A stretch of DNA of 57,606 nt from Nitrospira sp. CG24C (GCA_002869885.2 NEWR02000009.1:23464-81069); one strand, 5' to 3'. Positions 48,562 through 57,347 are shown, counted from the first letter of the stretch. Program-made: numbers and translations. The notes: generated by a model not told the origin, from the letters alone.

Positions 48562-50214
48562 ATGATTCTGATTAGAGAAGCTCGCGAAGAAGATGTCGGC
48601 CAGATCCGCGAGATCTTTCTCGCGGTCTACGGTGCCGACTATCCCCATCATGAGGTGTACGACGAACTCTGGTTGAAGCGTTCCGTCTTCACGGACGAAG
48701 CGCTGATTCTCGTCGCCGAAGAAAGCGACACGGGGCGAGTCATCGGCACAGCCTCCGTGCTCTTCGACTTCGGGGCCCATTCCGATCTCGTCGGAGAATT
48801 CGGCCGCCTCGCCGTCCATCCTGACTATCGGCGATTACAAGTCGGCAAGCTGCTCATGGAGAAGCGGCTCGAATCCATTCAGAACCGCCTACACGTCGGC
48901 TTGGTCGTCGCGAGGACTGTGCATCCGTACGCCCAGCAGATCAGTCTCGCGCAGGGGTTCATCCCCACCGGTTTTTTGCCGCTGAAGCATTTCTTCCGCC
49001 ACCGTGAGAGCTTTGCGTTGCTGGCCCGATATTTCGGTGACGCGCTAGCCTTACGCCGCAACAATCCGCGGATCATTCCCGAGGCCTACGCCTTAGCCAA
49101 TCTCGTGATGAGCCGGCCGCCGCTCACGCCGGATTTCATCGTCGACGAAGATTCCGCTCCCTACCCCTCCGGAGGAGACTACACCATCGAACAGTTGCAG
49201 GCTGAAGGTTATCCGGCTTTGCTGCGCATCGAGCGGGGGCGGGTGCGTAACCGGGAAATTTTTGGCCCCATGCGGCTGGATTATGGATTCTTCAAGCTCC
49301 ATGCGCGGCAAACCAGTTACTTTCTGGCCCGCTCAGGCGGCCACATTGTCGGGGCAGTCGGCTATACGATGGATCCGGTCGAGCACACAGTCCGCGTGTT
49401 TGAGTTGATTGCCCTGGCCGACGACGTCGTGCGATTTCTTCTCTCCGAGCTGGAACGGAAATGCCGGGAGGAGATGGGCATCGAATACATCGAGATCGAT
49501 GTCAGCGCCTATGCCCCCCGGATGCAGCGCACGCTCTTGGAGCTGAATTTTCTGCCGGTTGCCTATGTGCCGGCTATGGTCTTCTATCAAGTGGAACGGC
49601 TCGACATCGTGAAGATGGTGCGGTTGAACAAACTGCAAGATCTGGGGCCGCTCGCACTGACAGAACCAATGCAGGCCGTCGCCGATGTCGTGATGCGCGG
49701 TTTTTCCAGCTGCGTCATTGCACCGCGCATGGCACAGGCGATCAAGGAGATCCCGTTGTTTCACGGGATGAACAGCGAACAGGCGACCAGGCTCGCCGGA
49801 GCTTGCACGGTGCGGGACATGCTGGCCGACGAGCGCCTCTTCGTCGAACAGGATCCGGCCGACCGTCTCTACATCGTGCTGCAGGGACAAGTTGCCATCA
49901 GCTGTGGAACCCCTCCGGCCACCATCGGCACCGTCCGCACAGGGGAAACGTGCGGCGAAGTTTCGCTCCTTTCGGCCAGGCCCCACTCTGCCACGGCCAC
50001 GGCGAAGGGTCATGTGGAGGTCGCAGAATTCCTCCAGCGCGATCTGACGGATCTCATCCGTCGCCGCCCCGATATCGGCGTGATCATCTACCGCAACCTG
50101 GCGGTCGGACTGGGCGATAAGCTCCTGCGCTCCAGCAATTCACGGCGAGACCAAGGGCTGGCCGAGTCGGAAGTCCTCCATCTGACATCGGAAATTTCCT
50201 CAGCCAAGAACTAG
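48562..50214 (+). CDS. GNAT acetyltransferase fused to a C-terminal cyclic-nucleotide-binding-like domain
   Basis: 550 residues. The N-terminal GNAT domain (MILIREAREEDVGQIREIF, GRLAVHPDYRRLQVGKLLM acetyl-CoA motif) is followed by a second GNAT-like region (GGHIVGAVGYTMDPVEHTVRV, YIEIDVSAYAPRMQRTLLEL). A cNMP-binding-like beta roll comes at the end (EIPLFHGMNSEQATRLAG, LYIVLQGQVAISCG, GEVSLLSARPHSATA). In mycobacterial KatA the order is reversed (cNMP first). The phosphate-binding Arg of the cassette (normally PRSAT) is His here, so the bound ligand may differ. Start ATG 48562. Confidence 0.87.
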   Translation: MILIREAREEDVGQIREIFLAVYGADYPHHEVYDELWLKRSVFTDEALILVAEESDTGRVIGTASVLFDFGAHSDLVGEFGRLAVHPDYRRLQVGKLLMEKRLESIQNRLHVGLVVARTVHPYAQQISLAQGFIPTGFLPLKHFFRHRESFALLARYFGDALALRRNNPRIIPEAYALANLVMSRPPLTPDFIVDEDSAPYPSGGDYTIEQLQAEGYPALLRIERGRVRNREIFGPMRLDYGFFKLHARQTSYFLARSGGHIVGAVGYTMDPVEHTVRVFELIALADDVVRFLLSELERKCREEMGIEYIEIDVSAYAPRMQRTLLELNFLPVAYVPAMVFYQVERLDIVKMVRLNKLQDLGPLALTEPMQAVADVVMRGFSSCVIAPRMAQAIKEIPLFHGMNSEQATRLAGACTVRDMLADERLFVEQDPADRLYIVLQGQVAISCGTPPATIGTVRTGETCGEVSLLSARPHSATATAKGHVEVAEFLQRDLTDLIRRRPDIGVIIYRNLAVGLGDKLLRSSNSRRDQGLAESEVLHLTSEISSAKN

Positions 50215-50330
50215 CGTTGTGGCTCACTAACGGCTTTACGATGCTCGATCTTCTTTAGGTCTTGCAATCAAACATTGAAGAACTCGTCGCGCGCGCGGCG
50301 ATTGGCTCTCAATATTGGCCTGTCTCTATC

Positions 50331-50897
50331 ATGACCAAGCCCAAAATCTTGCGCAAGCTCGAAGGCGGTGATCGCCGGTCGATTGGCCGGTCCAACGAGG
50401 TCGTTGCTGAGGTGCTCGCTGAGCGGAAGCTGTTCAGTGATCTGTTTGCCGGCTTTTCCTTCGATGATCCGGTCGTGCGGGCCCGGGCCGCTGACGCCGT
50501 TGAAAAAGTTTCGGTGATCCATCCGGAATACCTGCGTCCCTACCGAGCCACACTCGTTGGCGAACTCGCTCGCTGCGAGCAGAAAGAAGTGCGCTGGCAC
50601 GTCGCCCAAATGCTGCCTCGCCTTCGATGGAACGCACGCGAACGGCAAGAGGTCTGTGACATCCTCACAGGTTATCTGTGCGACTCCAGCAGTATTGTGA
50701 AGACTTTCGCCATGCAAGCATTGGCCGATCTCACGACTCAAGCCCCCGAGCTTCGTCCCGCCGTCCTGCGGCAGTTGAAGAAGTTGACGGTACGCGGGAC
50801 GCCAGCGATGAGAGCACGAGGTCGGAAGTTGCTTGCGGAGCTTAGCGGTTCAATCAGGCGCCCGGCCAGAAGCGCCAAAGGGCGGCGTGCTGGTTAG
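50331..50897 (+). CDS. HEAT-repeat-like protein
   Basis: 188 residues; after a basic N-terminus the sequence is a series of helix pairs typical of HEAT repeats (DDPVVRARAADAVEKVSVIHP, EQKEVRWHVAQMLPRLRW, SSIVKTFAMQALADLTTQAP, TPAMRARGRKLLAELSG), likely a scaffold. The C-terminal tail is very basic. Not assigned a pathway. ATG 50331 preferred; no strong ribosome-binding site. Confidence 0.75.
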   Translation: MTKPKILRKLEGGDRRSIGRSNEVVAEVLAERKLFSDLFAGFSFDDPVVRARAADAVEKVSVIHPEYLRPYRATLVGELARCEQKEVRWHVAQMLPRLRWNARERQEVCDILTGYLCDSSSIVKTFAMQALADLTTQAPELRPAVLRQLKKLTVRGTPAMRARGRKLLAELSGSIRRPARSAKGRRAG

Positions 50898-50973
50898 AAC
50901 ATGCAACGGTATTGGATACGCTTTCGCCCCACCGCGCAGCGATTGCAGTAGAAACGCTCATGAATCATGCGGG

Positions 50974-51279
50974 CTAGACCACTTGCTCGCAGGGGAGGAG
51001 GAACACATGGAGAGGGAAGGTATTGTCTTGTTGTCGTATCCCTTCTTCCGCTTTCAAGCGCGTGAACCCATCGATGAGGCGGTAGGCAAGCTGTTCCGAT
51101 ACCGCAGTGAGGATCATAGAGTTGGTGCCCGGTGACAGAAAGAACTGAACGTTGGGTCCGGTCTCCCCCCTGCCGGCTACATTGTGCAGTTCAGTAAACG
51201 CGTTGACATCATATTCTTTCAGCAGTGCATGGATCTGTTCTACCGTCGACTGACGAAAGACGATCAGCAGCATTTTCAT
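50974..51279 (-). CDS. PII-like (PG0541-type) signalling protein
   Basis: 101 residues. It matches the PII-like ferredoxin-fold family that often accompanies RND pumps: MKMLLIVFRQSTVEQIHALL, AFTELHNVAGRGETG, FFLSPGTNSMILTAVSEQLA. No T-loop tyrosine is seen. The nearest RND pump ends 7.9 kb away, so the link is uncertain. RBS AGGAGTG. Confidence 0.75.
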   Translation of the reverse strand: MKMLLIVFRQSTVEQIHALLKEYDVNAFTELHNVAGRGETGPNVQFFLSPGTNSMILTAVSEQLAYRLIDGFTRLKAEEGIRQQDNTFPLHVFLLPCEQVV

Positions 51280-51520
51280 AGAAGACACTCCTATGCAACT
51301 ACGAGAGGGGTAGCCACGAACCAATCTATAAAGTAGAGACGAGAAAAAGACAAGGGCTCCTCCGGGAAAAGAACGAGATGGATACACACCGGGCTTTCAA
51401 GTAGACTTGTTTTCCGACGAATGGCCGACGGTGGTATGCCATGCTGCAAAGGCTGGATGTGGCAGACGTGTCATTCGCAGCTTCATCAGGCGGGATAGTA
51501 TTGCTAACAGGAGGCATCAG

Positions 51521-51976
51521 ATGAACGATCAAGACACAAAACGCGCGGTTGGGATACTCAACAAAATTATGGAACATGAGTTGGCGGGAGTCGTACGCTA
51601 CACGCATTACTCCCTCATGGTCTATGGCTATAACCGCATTCCTATCGTGTCTTGGCTAAAGAGTAATGCTGACGAGAGCCTTGCCCATGCGTATAAAGCA
51701 GGGGAACTGGTCACCTTACTCGGCGGCCACCCCTCGTTGAAAATCGGGACACTCTTGGAAACCGAGAAGCATGATGTGGGAGATATCCTGCAGGAAAGCT
51801 TGGAGCACGAGAAGGCCGCTGTCTGCGCCTATTACGAACTCCTGAAAGTCTCCGAGGGAAAGTCCGTTTTGTTGGAAGAATATGCACGAGAGATGATTGT
51901 TGGCGAAGAGCTGCACCTTGACGAGGTGAACAAAATGTTGCGCAAGTCAGGCGATGTCAAGCCATTTCGCCCCTAG
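51521..51976 (+). CDS. Ferritin-like diiron protein (bacterioferritin family)
   Basis: 151 residues of four-helix bundle. Candidate metal ligands: Glu20 (EHELAGVVRYTHY), Glu52/His56 (ADESLAHA), ESLEHEKAA and EEYAREMIVGEELHLDE. No heme-binding Met as in classical bacterioferritin was identified. It stores iron or protects from oxidants. RBS CAGGAGG; ATG 51521 chosen over the upstream frame. Confidence 0.85.
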   Translation: MNDQDTKRAVGILNKIMEHELAGVVRYTHYSLMVYGYNRIPIVSWLKSNADESLAHAYKAGELVTLLGGHPSLKIGTLLETEKHDVGDILQESLEHEKAAVCAYYELLKVSEGKSVLLEEYAREMIVGEELHLDEVNKMLRKSGDVKPFRP

Positions 51977-52105
51977 CCCTTCACTCAACCGGAAGATATA
52001 AAGAGCGGCTGTGAATCATTTCGTGGTGTGAGTGCAGTGGAGATTCATCTCGCCCCCTGTGATAAAGTTTACGACCATTACTAACTCGATGGAGGAGGAC
52101 ATTAT

Positions 52106-52588
52106 ATGCTGAAGGAAGTTTCAGGAGATATTTTGCTGACAAAGGCGGAGGCGTTGGCGCACGGTGTTGCACCCAACGACAATTTTGCAAACGGGTTGGC
52201 TTTGGCGCTCAGGGAACGGTGGCCGGCAATGTATAAGGACTTCCGGCATTACTCTCAGACGTTTACTCCCAAGAGCGGCGAGTTATGGACTTGGTCCGGC
52301 GTCGGAGCTGTTCGGATTGTGAATCTATTTACTCAGGAGGCTGCTGCCAGTCACGGAGCCAAGCCGGGCCGGGCCACGATCGAGAACGTGAATCACTGTC
52401 TCAAAGCGTTGTGTAAGGCAATTGAGACTGAGAAGTTCAAGAGTATTGCGCTTCCACGCTTGGCCACTGGTGTGGGCGGGCTCGACTGGAAAGACGTCAA
52501 GCCGGTAATGGAAAAACATCTCGGTCACCTGTCCATTCCTGTGTATGTGTATGGCACCTATCATCCTGGGGTTCAGGCAGAAGAATAG
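52106..52588 (+). CDS. Macro-domain protein (ADP-ribose hydrolase-like)
   Basis: 160 residues. The macro domain binds ADP-ribose: GDILLTKAEALAHGVAPNDN (start), FANGLALALRERWP, and ALPRLATGVGGLDWKDV (loop 2). Single domain, as in short bacterial de-ADP-ribosylases. The N-x-x-D residues expected in the active loop are partly changed (GVAPNDN). RBS GGAGGAG. Confidence 0.88.
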   Translation: MLKEVSGDILLTKAEALAHGVAPNDNFANGLALALRERWPAMYKDFRHYSQTFTPKSGELWTWSGVGAVRIVNLFTQEAAASHGAKPGRATIENVNHCLKALCKAIETEKFKSIALPRLATGVGGLDWKDVKPVMEKHLGHLSIPVYVYGTYHPGVQAEE

Positions 52589-52631
52589 GGGTAAGCAGGG
52601 GCAATCGGGAAGGTGAGGGCGGACGAGCCAA

Positions 52632-52690
52632 TCCTCTGTGCTCGCGCAACGCGCGGTCTAGGAAGACCCTCGTTGGACGCGCGCAGTTGA
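52632..52690. repeat. GTGCTCGCGCAACGCG/CGTTGGACGCGCGCAG element, short form
   Basis: CTCTGTGCTCGCGCAACGCG, then GGTCTAGGAAGACC as a small hairpin, then CTCGTTGGACGCGCGCAG. This is the shell of elements 5 and 6 without the TCTGGTTTG core. No gene lies in 52589-52859. Confidence 0.75.
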
Positions 52691-52859
52691 TGATCGGCTC
52701 CGCCGCCCTCACTATAGAGCTCATCTCACTTCTGCTATGCGGGTAGAGGGGCAGTTTGGGGTTCACCCAGGCCGCCCTTTCTGTGTCACATTCGAGCGCG
52801 GCGGTGGGGAAAGAAAACGAGCAAGGATAGTCTGACTATTTCCTCTCGTTCACCCTCTC

Positions 52860-53789
52860 TCACTGTGGTGCATTTGCCATCTCCACAATGACAGCCCGTA
52901 GGCCGGAGACGACGCGCGCCATCCGTTCGTACTGAACAAGCTCGGGCCTGTCGGCTGGTGAATGGTAGGCGGGATAGCGGAAAGGGGCGGTATCGGTCAC
53001 CATCACGGCCGGGTATCCCTCCTTCCAGAATGCCCAATGGTCGGACCACCCGACGCCGGGAATCACGTCCCACAAGGCTCCGCCTTCGGAGGGAAATCGG
53101 GCCTGTTGCCGAAAAGATCCCACGAGCTGCCGCACCAGGGACCCGTTCTCCACGTTGCTGACGAAGGCGATGAAGTTTCCGGTAGAGGGATAGATGAGAT
53201 TCAACGGAAAGGGAAGGTGTTGGCTCCCCGGCTCGTCTGAGTAGTACCCAATGGTCTCCAGGCTGAGCATGAGGACGATATTTTCGCCCCGCTCGCGGCT
53301 GCGCATGGCGTAGACGCGGCTTCCCATATGTTCGGTTTGAAAGAGCGGCGGCTCCTCGTTGGCAAACGATACAAATCGAAGGGTGCGGGCCGGCGTAGCT
53401 TCCGCGAACGCACGAGCCAAGGCGAGCGTCGCCGCCACGCCGCTCGCATTGTCGTTGGCGCCTGGACTTCCCTGCACGGAATCATAGTGCGCGCCGATCA
53501 CGATGATGTCGTCCGGTCTTTTTCCTCCTCGCACTTCCGCTTCGATATTCTCACAGATCTTCCCTGCAACCTCGTAGGGTTGCAGGCGAACTTCATATCC
53601 GGCACCGGCGAGCGTCGCCCGAATATAATTCGCCGCCATGACGAGCCTGTCGTGGTGAAAGACGTTGCGCTCGCCGATCTGTCCGGCGAGCATCTGTACG
53701 TGAGAATGGAGTTCCTGCTCCAGTCTTCGCTGCTCGTCTGTCAGCGGTGGCAGCGGGCCCTGGTGGCTTTGCCCTGGCATCCGGATCAT
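52860..53789 (-). CDS. M28-family zinc aminopeptidase
   Basis: 309 residues. Metal and catalytic residues of M28 are present: GAHYDSVQGSPGANDNASG (His and Asp), FANEEPP (Glu pair) and the late His (AYHSPAD). There is no clear signal peptide. The start overlaps the preceding HhH gene (ATGA), so it is the last gene of a coupled operon. Confidence 0.9.
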   Translation of the reverse strand: MIRMPGQSHQGPLPPLTDEQRRLEQELHSHVQMLAGQIGERNVFHHDRLVMAANYIRATLAGAGYEVRLQPYEVAGKICENIEAEVRGGKRPDDIIVIGAHYDSVQGSPGANDNASGVAATLALARAFAEATPARTLRFVSFANEEPPLFQTEHMGSRVYAMRSRERGENIVLMLSLETIGYYSDEPGSQHLPFPLNLIYPSTGNFIAFVSNVENGSLVRQLVGSFRQQARFPSEGGALWDVIPGVGWSDHWAFWKEGYPAVMVTDTAPFRYPAYHSPADRPELVQYERMARVVSGLRAVIVEMANAPQ

Positions 53790-54688
53790 GGTGCTTCTGC
53801 TGTCATGGCCTCATGAGACTGGTAATAGGAGGCACAGTCCTCCTCCCGTCCCCGTACGATTCGCTTCCCGCTGAATGGGGTTTGATGGCTGGTGATCACG
53901 GTGCACTGGCGTTCGCCATGGCCATCATCGTAGTAGAGGATGACCCAGTCGCGTGTTTTGTTGAATTGATGGGCCAGGGCGCTGTTTGAGAACAGGGCGG
54001 TATAATGGCGGGCGCCTCGCTGTGTATGGAGGATCGGCAGCCAGGCTTCTTTCTTTGGATTGAAGCGGTGCGGCGCAATTCTCTGCAGTCTGCCGGCCTG
54101 GGCGGCTTCGCGATACTCCCTGTCCACATCAAGCAATTCATCGACGGATGGTTCACGGGCTGTGCGTGGCTCGGCTACTTGATGCGGTCTCCGAACTCGC
54201 CCCAATCGAGCAGTAAGGGAGTCGACGATGCCCTGGAGTTTCTTCGGACCGACCCCTTCGATGTCCGCCAGTCGTCCGTCGTGCGCCGCCATTTCCAGCT
54301 GTTCCAACGTTTCAATATGCAGCTCGTCGTGCAGCCGATGGGCGAGGGCCTGGCCGATCCCTGGGATGGACGCGAGCAGCGAGACCGGATCCATGCGCCC
54401 GCGTAGGCGATCCAACATCGGCAGCCGGCCGGTGACGACGAGGGTATGAATGGAGCGCGCGAGGCTCACCCCGATGCCCGGCAATGATTGCAGCCCGTCT
54501 GTGCCCTGTTGCTGCGCGATCTCTGCGGCGGGAACCGCCAAGCGCTCGATTGTCTCTGCCGCCGCGCGATAGGCCCGCACGCGAAACCGATTCGCGCCTT
54601 GATCCTCCAAGAGCTGTGCGACCTCCCGCAATCGCCTGGCGATGTCCTGATTCTGCGTGATGTTTGCCATGTCCGTGCTGGACCTCAT
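53786..54688 (-). CDS. PolX-like helix-hairpin-helix protein without polymerase/PHP domains
   Basis: 300 residues. The N-terminal half matches the PolX 8-kDa and HhH region (NQDIARRLREVAQLLEDQGANRF, LQSLPGIGVSLARSIH, SIPGIGQALAHRLHDE, IEGVGPKKLQGIVDSLTARL). The C-terminal half (HYTALFSNSALAHQ, TRDWVILYYDDG, TVITSHQTPFSGKRIVRG) is a separate domain seen in short stand-alone relatives. No PHP or nucleotidyltransferase motifs are seen. DNA binding is likely. ATG 54688 overlaps the permease stop; ATG 54670 is possible. Confidence 0.78.
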   Translation of the reverse strand: MRSSTDMANITQNQDIARRLREVAQLLEDQGANRFRVRAYRAAAETIERLAVPAAEIAQQQGTDGLQSLPGIGVSLARSIHTLVVTGRLPMLDRLRGRMDPVSLLASIPGIGQALAHRLHDELHIETLEQLEMAAHDGRLADIEGVGPKKLQGIVDSLTARLGRVRRPHQVAEPRTAREPSVDELLDVDREYREAAQAGRLQRIAPHRFNPKKEAWLPILHTQRGARHYTALFSNSALAHQFNKTRDWVILYYDDGHGERQCTVITSHQTPFSGKRIVRGREEDCASYYQSHEAMTAEAP

Positions 54689-55917
54689 TCGTAGTGAAGC
54701 GCCTCGATCGGGTTCATTTTCGACGCTTTGTTCGCGGGGTACAGGCCGAAGAAGACGCCCACGATCAGAGAAAATAGAAACGCAACGGCGACGGCCTCCG
54801 GAGAGATAATAGTCGGCCAGCCGACCATCGTGGTCAGCAGTTTCGCACCCCCAATGCCGGCGGCTACACCGAGGATTCCGCCGATTGCCGTCATAATGAT
54901 CGCTTCGATCAGAAATTGAAGCAGGATGTGCCTGCGCTTCGCACCGACGGCCATGCGCAGCCCGATTTCTTTCGTCCGTTCCGTGACCGACACCAAAAGA
55001 ATATTCATGATGCCGATGCCGCCGACGATCAGGGAGATCGACGCAATGCCCATCAGCATGAGCATCATGGTCCGGCTCGTGCCGGCAATGGTGTTGGCAA
55101 TATCTTCCATGGTGCGGATGGTGAAGTCGTCCTCCTCCGAGGCGGGGAGGTGATGGCGCGCCCGCAAGAGCTCTTTGATGTCTGCAACGGCGGCAGGGAT
55201 CTCATAGCGCGTCTGCGTGGCGACCAGGATGATCCCGACAGTTCCGAGAAACTTCGTGCCCAGGACTTTTCGTTCAGCCGTCGAGAAGGGAAGCACTACC
55301 ATGTCGTCTTGGTCCTGACCACTGATCGATTGCCCCTTTGGTGCCAGGATCCCGATCACGCGAAGCGGGGTGTTTTTGATGCGAATCTCGGCTCCCACCA
55401 TTTCTTCACCCGGCTCGAACAGATTCTGGGCTGCGGTCTTTCCCAGCACGACTACTTTTGCAGCGGAATCCATGTCGGACTGCGTGATGAAGTTGCCCTG
55501 GGCAATCGGCCAATTGCGGATGTCGGGAAATTCGGGCGTCGTGCCAACGACGACGGTGCTCCAATTCTTGTTCTCGTGAATGACCTGCAAGACGGATCGC
55601 GAGCCATATATCACCATCGATACACTCCCGACTTTTGTGCGGATGTCCTCCGCATCGCCGACCGTGAGTGTGGAAATGGATCCTAGCCCGCCCCGCACGC
55701 CCCCGACGGTGGTCGCTCCGGGGACGATGATCATCACATTGGTGCCCAGGCTGGCGATTTCCGCTTGGACGGAGGCGGTGGCGCCTTGGCCCAAGCTGAC
55801 CATCGCCACGACGGCGCCAATGCCGATGATGATGCCGAGCATGGTCAGTCCGGCGCGCAGCGGATTGCGGCGGAGGATGCGGAGGGCCGATAAGGTCGTG
55901 AGCCAAAGAAAGGACAT
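54685..55917 (-). CDS. MacB-type ABC transporter permease without an ATPase domain
   Basis: 410 residues, FtsX/MacB fold: helix 1 (RAGLTMLGIIIGIGAVVAM), a large periplasmic MacB-core domain, and three helices at the end (GIMNILLVSVTERTKEIGLR, LIEAIIMTAIGGILG, AVAFLFSLIVGVFFGLYPA). It is half of a macrolide/antimicrobial-type or lipoprotein-export-type transporter. MacB normally carries or neighbours an ATPase, but none is here. Its start lies 90 bases after the adaptor end, with a palindrome between. Confidence 0.9.
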   Translation of the reverse strand: MSFLWLTTLSALRILRRNPLRAGLTMLGIIIGIGAVVAMVSLGQGATASVQAEIASLGTNVMIIVPGATTVGGVRGGLGSISTLTVGDAEDIRTKVGSVSMVIYGSRSVLQVIHENKNWSTVVVGTTPEFPDIRNWPIAQGNFITQSDMDSAAKVVVLGKTAAQNLFEPGEEMVGAEIRIKNTPLRVIGILAPKGQSISGQDQDDMVVLPFSTAERKVLGTKFLGTVGIILVATQTRYEIPAAVADIKELLRARHHLPASEEDDFTIRTMEDIANTIAGTSRTMMLMLMGIASISLIVGGIGIMNILLVSVTERTKEIGLRMAVGAKRRHILLQFLIEAIIMTAIGGILGVAAGIGGAKLLTTMVGWPTIISPEAVAVAFLFSLIVGVFFGLYPANKASKMNPIEALHYE

Positions 55918-55931
55918 GGTGTGGGGGTGAA

Positions 55932-56008
55932 GGGTTTATCTGGTTTGTTTCGTTTGTCTGGTTTATTTGGTGCGTCAGGCTCAAACCAAAGAAACCAAAC
56001 AAACCAGT
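55932..56008. repeat. TCTGGTTTG-word palindrome (element 8)
   Basis: TTTATCTGGTTTGTTTCG and TTTGTCTGGTTTATTTGG pair with AACCAAAGAAACCAAAC and AAACCAG. It lies between the adaptor and permease genes of one operon, in the place where the ATPase gene usually sits. Confidence 0.85.
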
Positions 56009-56009
56009 T

Positions 56010-57347
56010 TTATCTCATCCTCGGTCCGCCATCGAATCCCGGCGGCAACTTCTTCAGGGCTTGTTCTTCTGGCGTCTCAATCCCCAGGATTACCTGGTCT
56101 CCCTCCTTCAGTACCCCTTCGGCGATTTCTGTGGAGAGGGAGTCGGCGATGCCGGTGGTGATCACCGCCTGGCGCACCTGCTTCGCCTGATCCATCACCC
56201 AGACTTGGGTGACCTTGCGGTCCACCGGGACGCCCGGCATTCTGAATCGCAAAGCCCCGTTCGGTACGCGCAGAGGATTTTCTTTCTTGGCCGTCACGAT
56301 TGTCACGTTCGCCGTCATCCCTGGCTTGAGCTTGAGGTCTTGATTATCAACCGTGATCACCACGTCGTAGGTCACCACGTTCTGGATGCTGATCGGCGCG
56401 TTGCGCACCTGCGTCACTGTGCCCTCGAAGAATTGCTTGGGATAGGCGTCCACGCGGAAGTTGGCGGGCTTTCCTTCTGCCAAGCCTCCGATGTCAGATT
56501 CGCTGACGTTGGCGTCCACCTGCATCTGTGTCAGGTTCTGTGCGATCACGAAGAGGGTCGGCGTTTGGAAACTGGCGGCGACGGTTTGGCCGACATCGAC
56601 ATTGCGGGACACCACGATGCCGTTGACCGGGGAATAGATCGTGGTATAGCCGAGATCGAGCTTGGCCGAGGCCAATGTGGCCACCGCTTGGTCCATCTGC
56701 GCTTGCGCGACTTCAACTTGGGCCTGGGCGTCACGGAAGTTTGTGGCGGCGAGGTCGAGATCCGCCTGAGAAACGAATTGCTGCCGGAGCAGGGTCTTCA
56801 TACGATCGAGTTCGAGTTTCCGCTGATTCGCCATGTTCTTTGCTTTCGCCAGATTGCCATGCCCGCTCTTGAGCGATGCGCGGGCCTGACTCACCCTCGC
56901 TTGGAACGGTTGCGGATCGATCGTGGCCAGGATCTGGCCCTTCGTGACTACGGAATTGAAGTCCGCCATCAGTTGGGTAATTTTGCCGGAGATTTGGCTG
57001 CCTACCTGCACCGACACGACCGGATTGACCGTGCCGGTGGCGGTGACAATCGCGGTGATGGGGCCTCTATCGACCAGCGCAGTGTTGTAGTGGACCGGCG
57101 GAGTTCCAGCCATCCACCAATACCAGGTTCCTGCCCCGATGATCGTGAGGAGGATCGCGATGCCGATGTGCCAGGGAAAACGGAGCCCGGTCCGTGGTGG
57201 AGGGAGTACGGGCAGGGAGGCGGGGAGCCGGTGCTCGTGGTCGGATAATGCACCGGACGAATGGCGAGCCGGCGCTGAAGAAGATCCGGGGGGAATGATC
57301 TCGGTGACAGGGACCTCACGAGTCGGGTCTTGGGGGTTACTGGTCAT
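56010..57347 (-). CDS. MacA/HlyD-type periplasmic adaptor
   Basis: 445 residues: a Pro-rich N-terminal tail, one membrane helix (IGIAILLTIIGAGTWYWW), the lipoyl/barrel-sandwich domain (TATGTVNPVVSVQVGSQISG), a helical hairpin of about 100 residues rich in Ala/Gln, the second half (YSPVNGIVVSRNVDVGQTV), and the beta-barrel and MP domains ending PGFDGGPRMR. It would work with the MacB-like permease downstream. Its start overlaps the P-type ATPase stop (ATGA). Confidence 0.92.
   Translation of the reverse strand: MTSNPQDPTREVPVTEIIPPGSSSAPARHSSGALSDHEHRLPASLPVLPPPRTGLRFPWHIGIAILLTIIGAGTWYWWMAGTPPVHYNTALVDRGPITAIVTATGTVNPVVSVQVGSQISGKITQLMADFNSVVTKGQILATIDPQPFQARVSQARASLKSGHGNLAKAKNMANQRKLELDRMKTLLRQQFVSQADLDLAATNFRDAQAQVEVAQAQMDQAVATLASAKLDLGYTTIYSPVNGIVVSRNVDVGQTVAASFQTPTLFVIAQNLTQMQVDANVSESDIGGLAEGKPANFRVDAYPKQFFEGTVTQVRNAPISIQNVVTYDVVITVDNQDLKLKPGMTANVTIVTAKKENPLRVPNGALRFRMPGVPVDRKVTQVWVMDQAKQVRQAVITTGIADSLSTEIAEGVLKEGDQVILGIETPEEQALKKLPPGFDGGPRMR

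Noticed and set aside
43115..52690. Integron attC sites (GTTGGAC resembles the GTTRRRY core)
   Set aside because: The matching left core is imperfect, the repeats are not spaced by one small ORF each, and no integrase gene is present.
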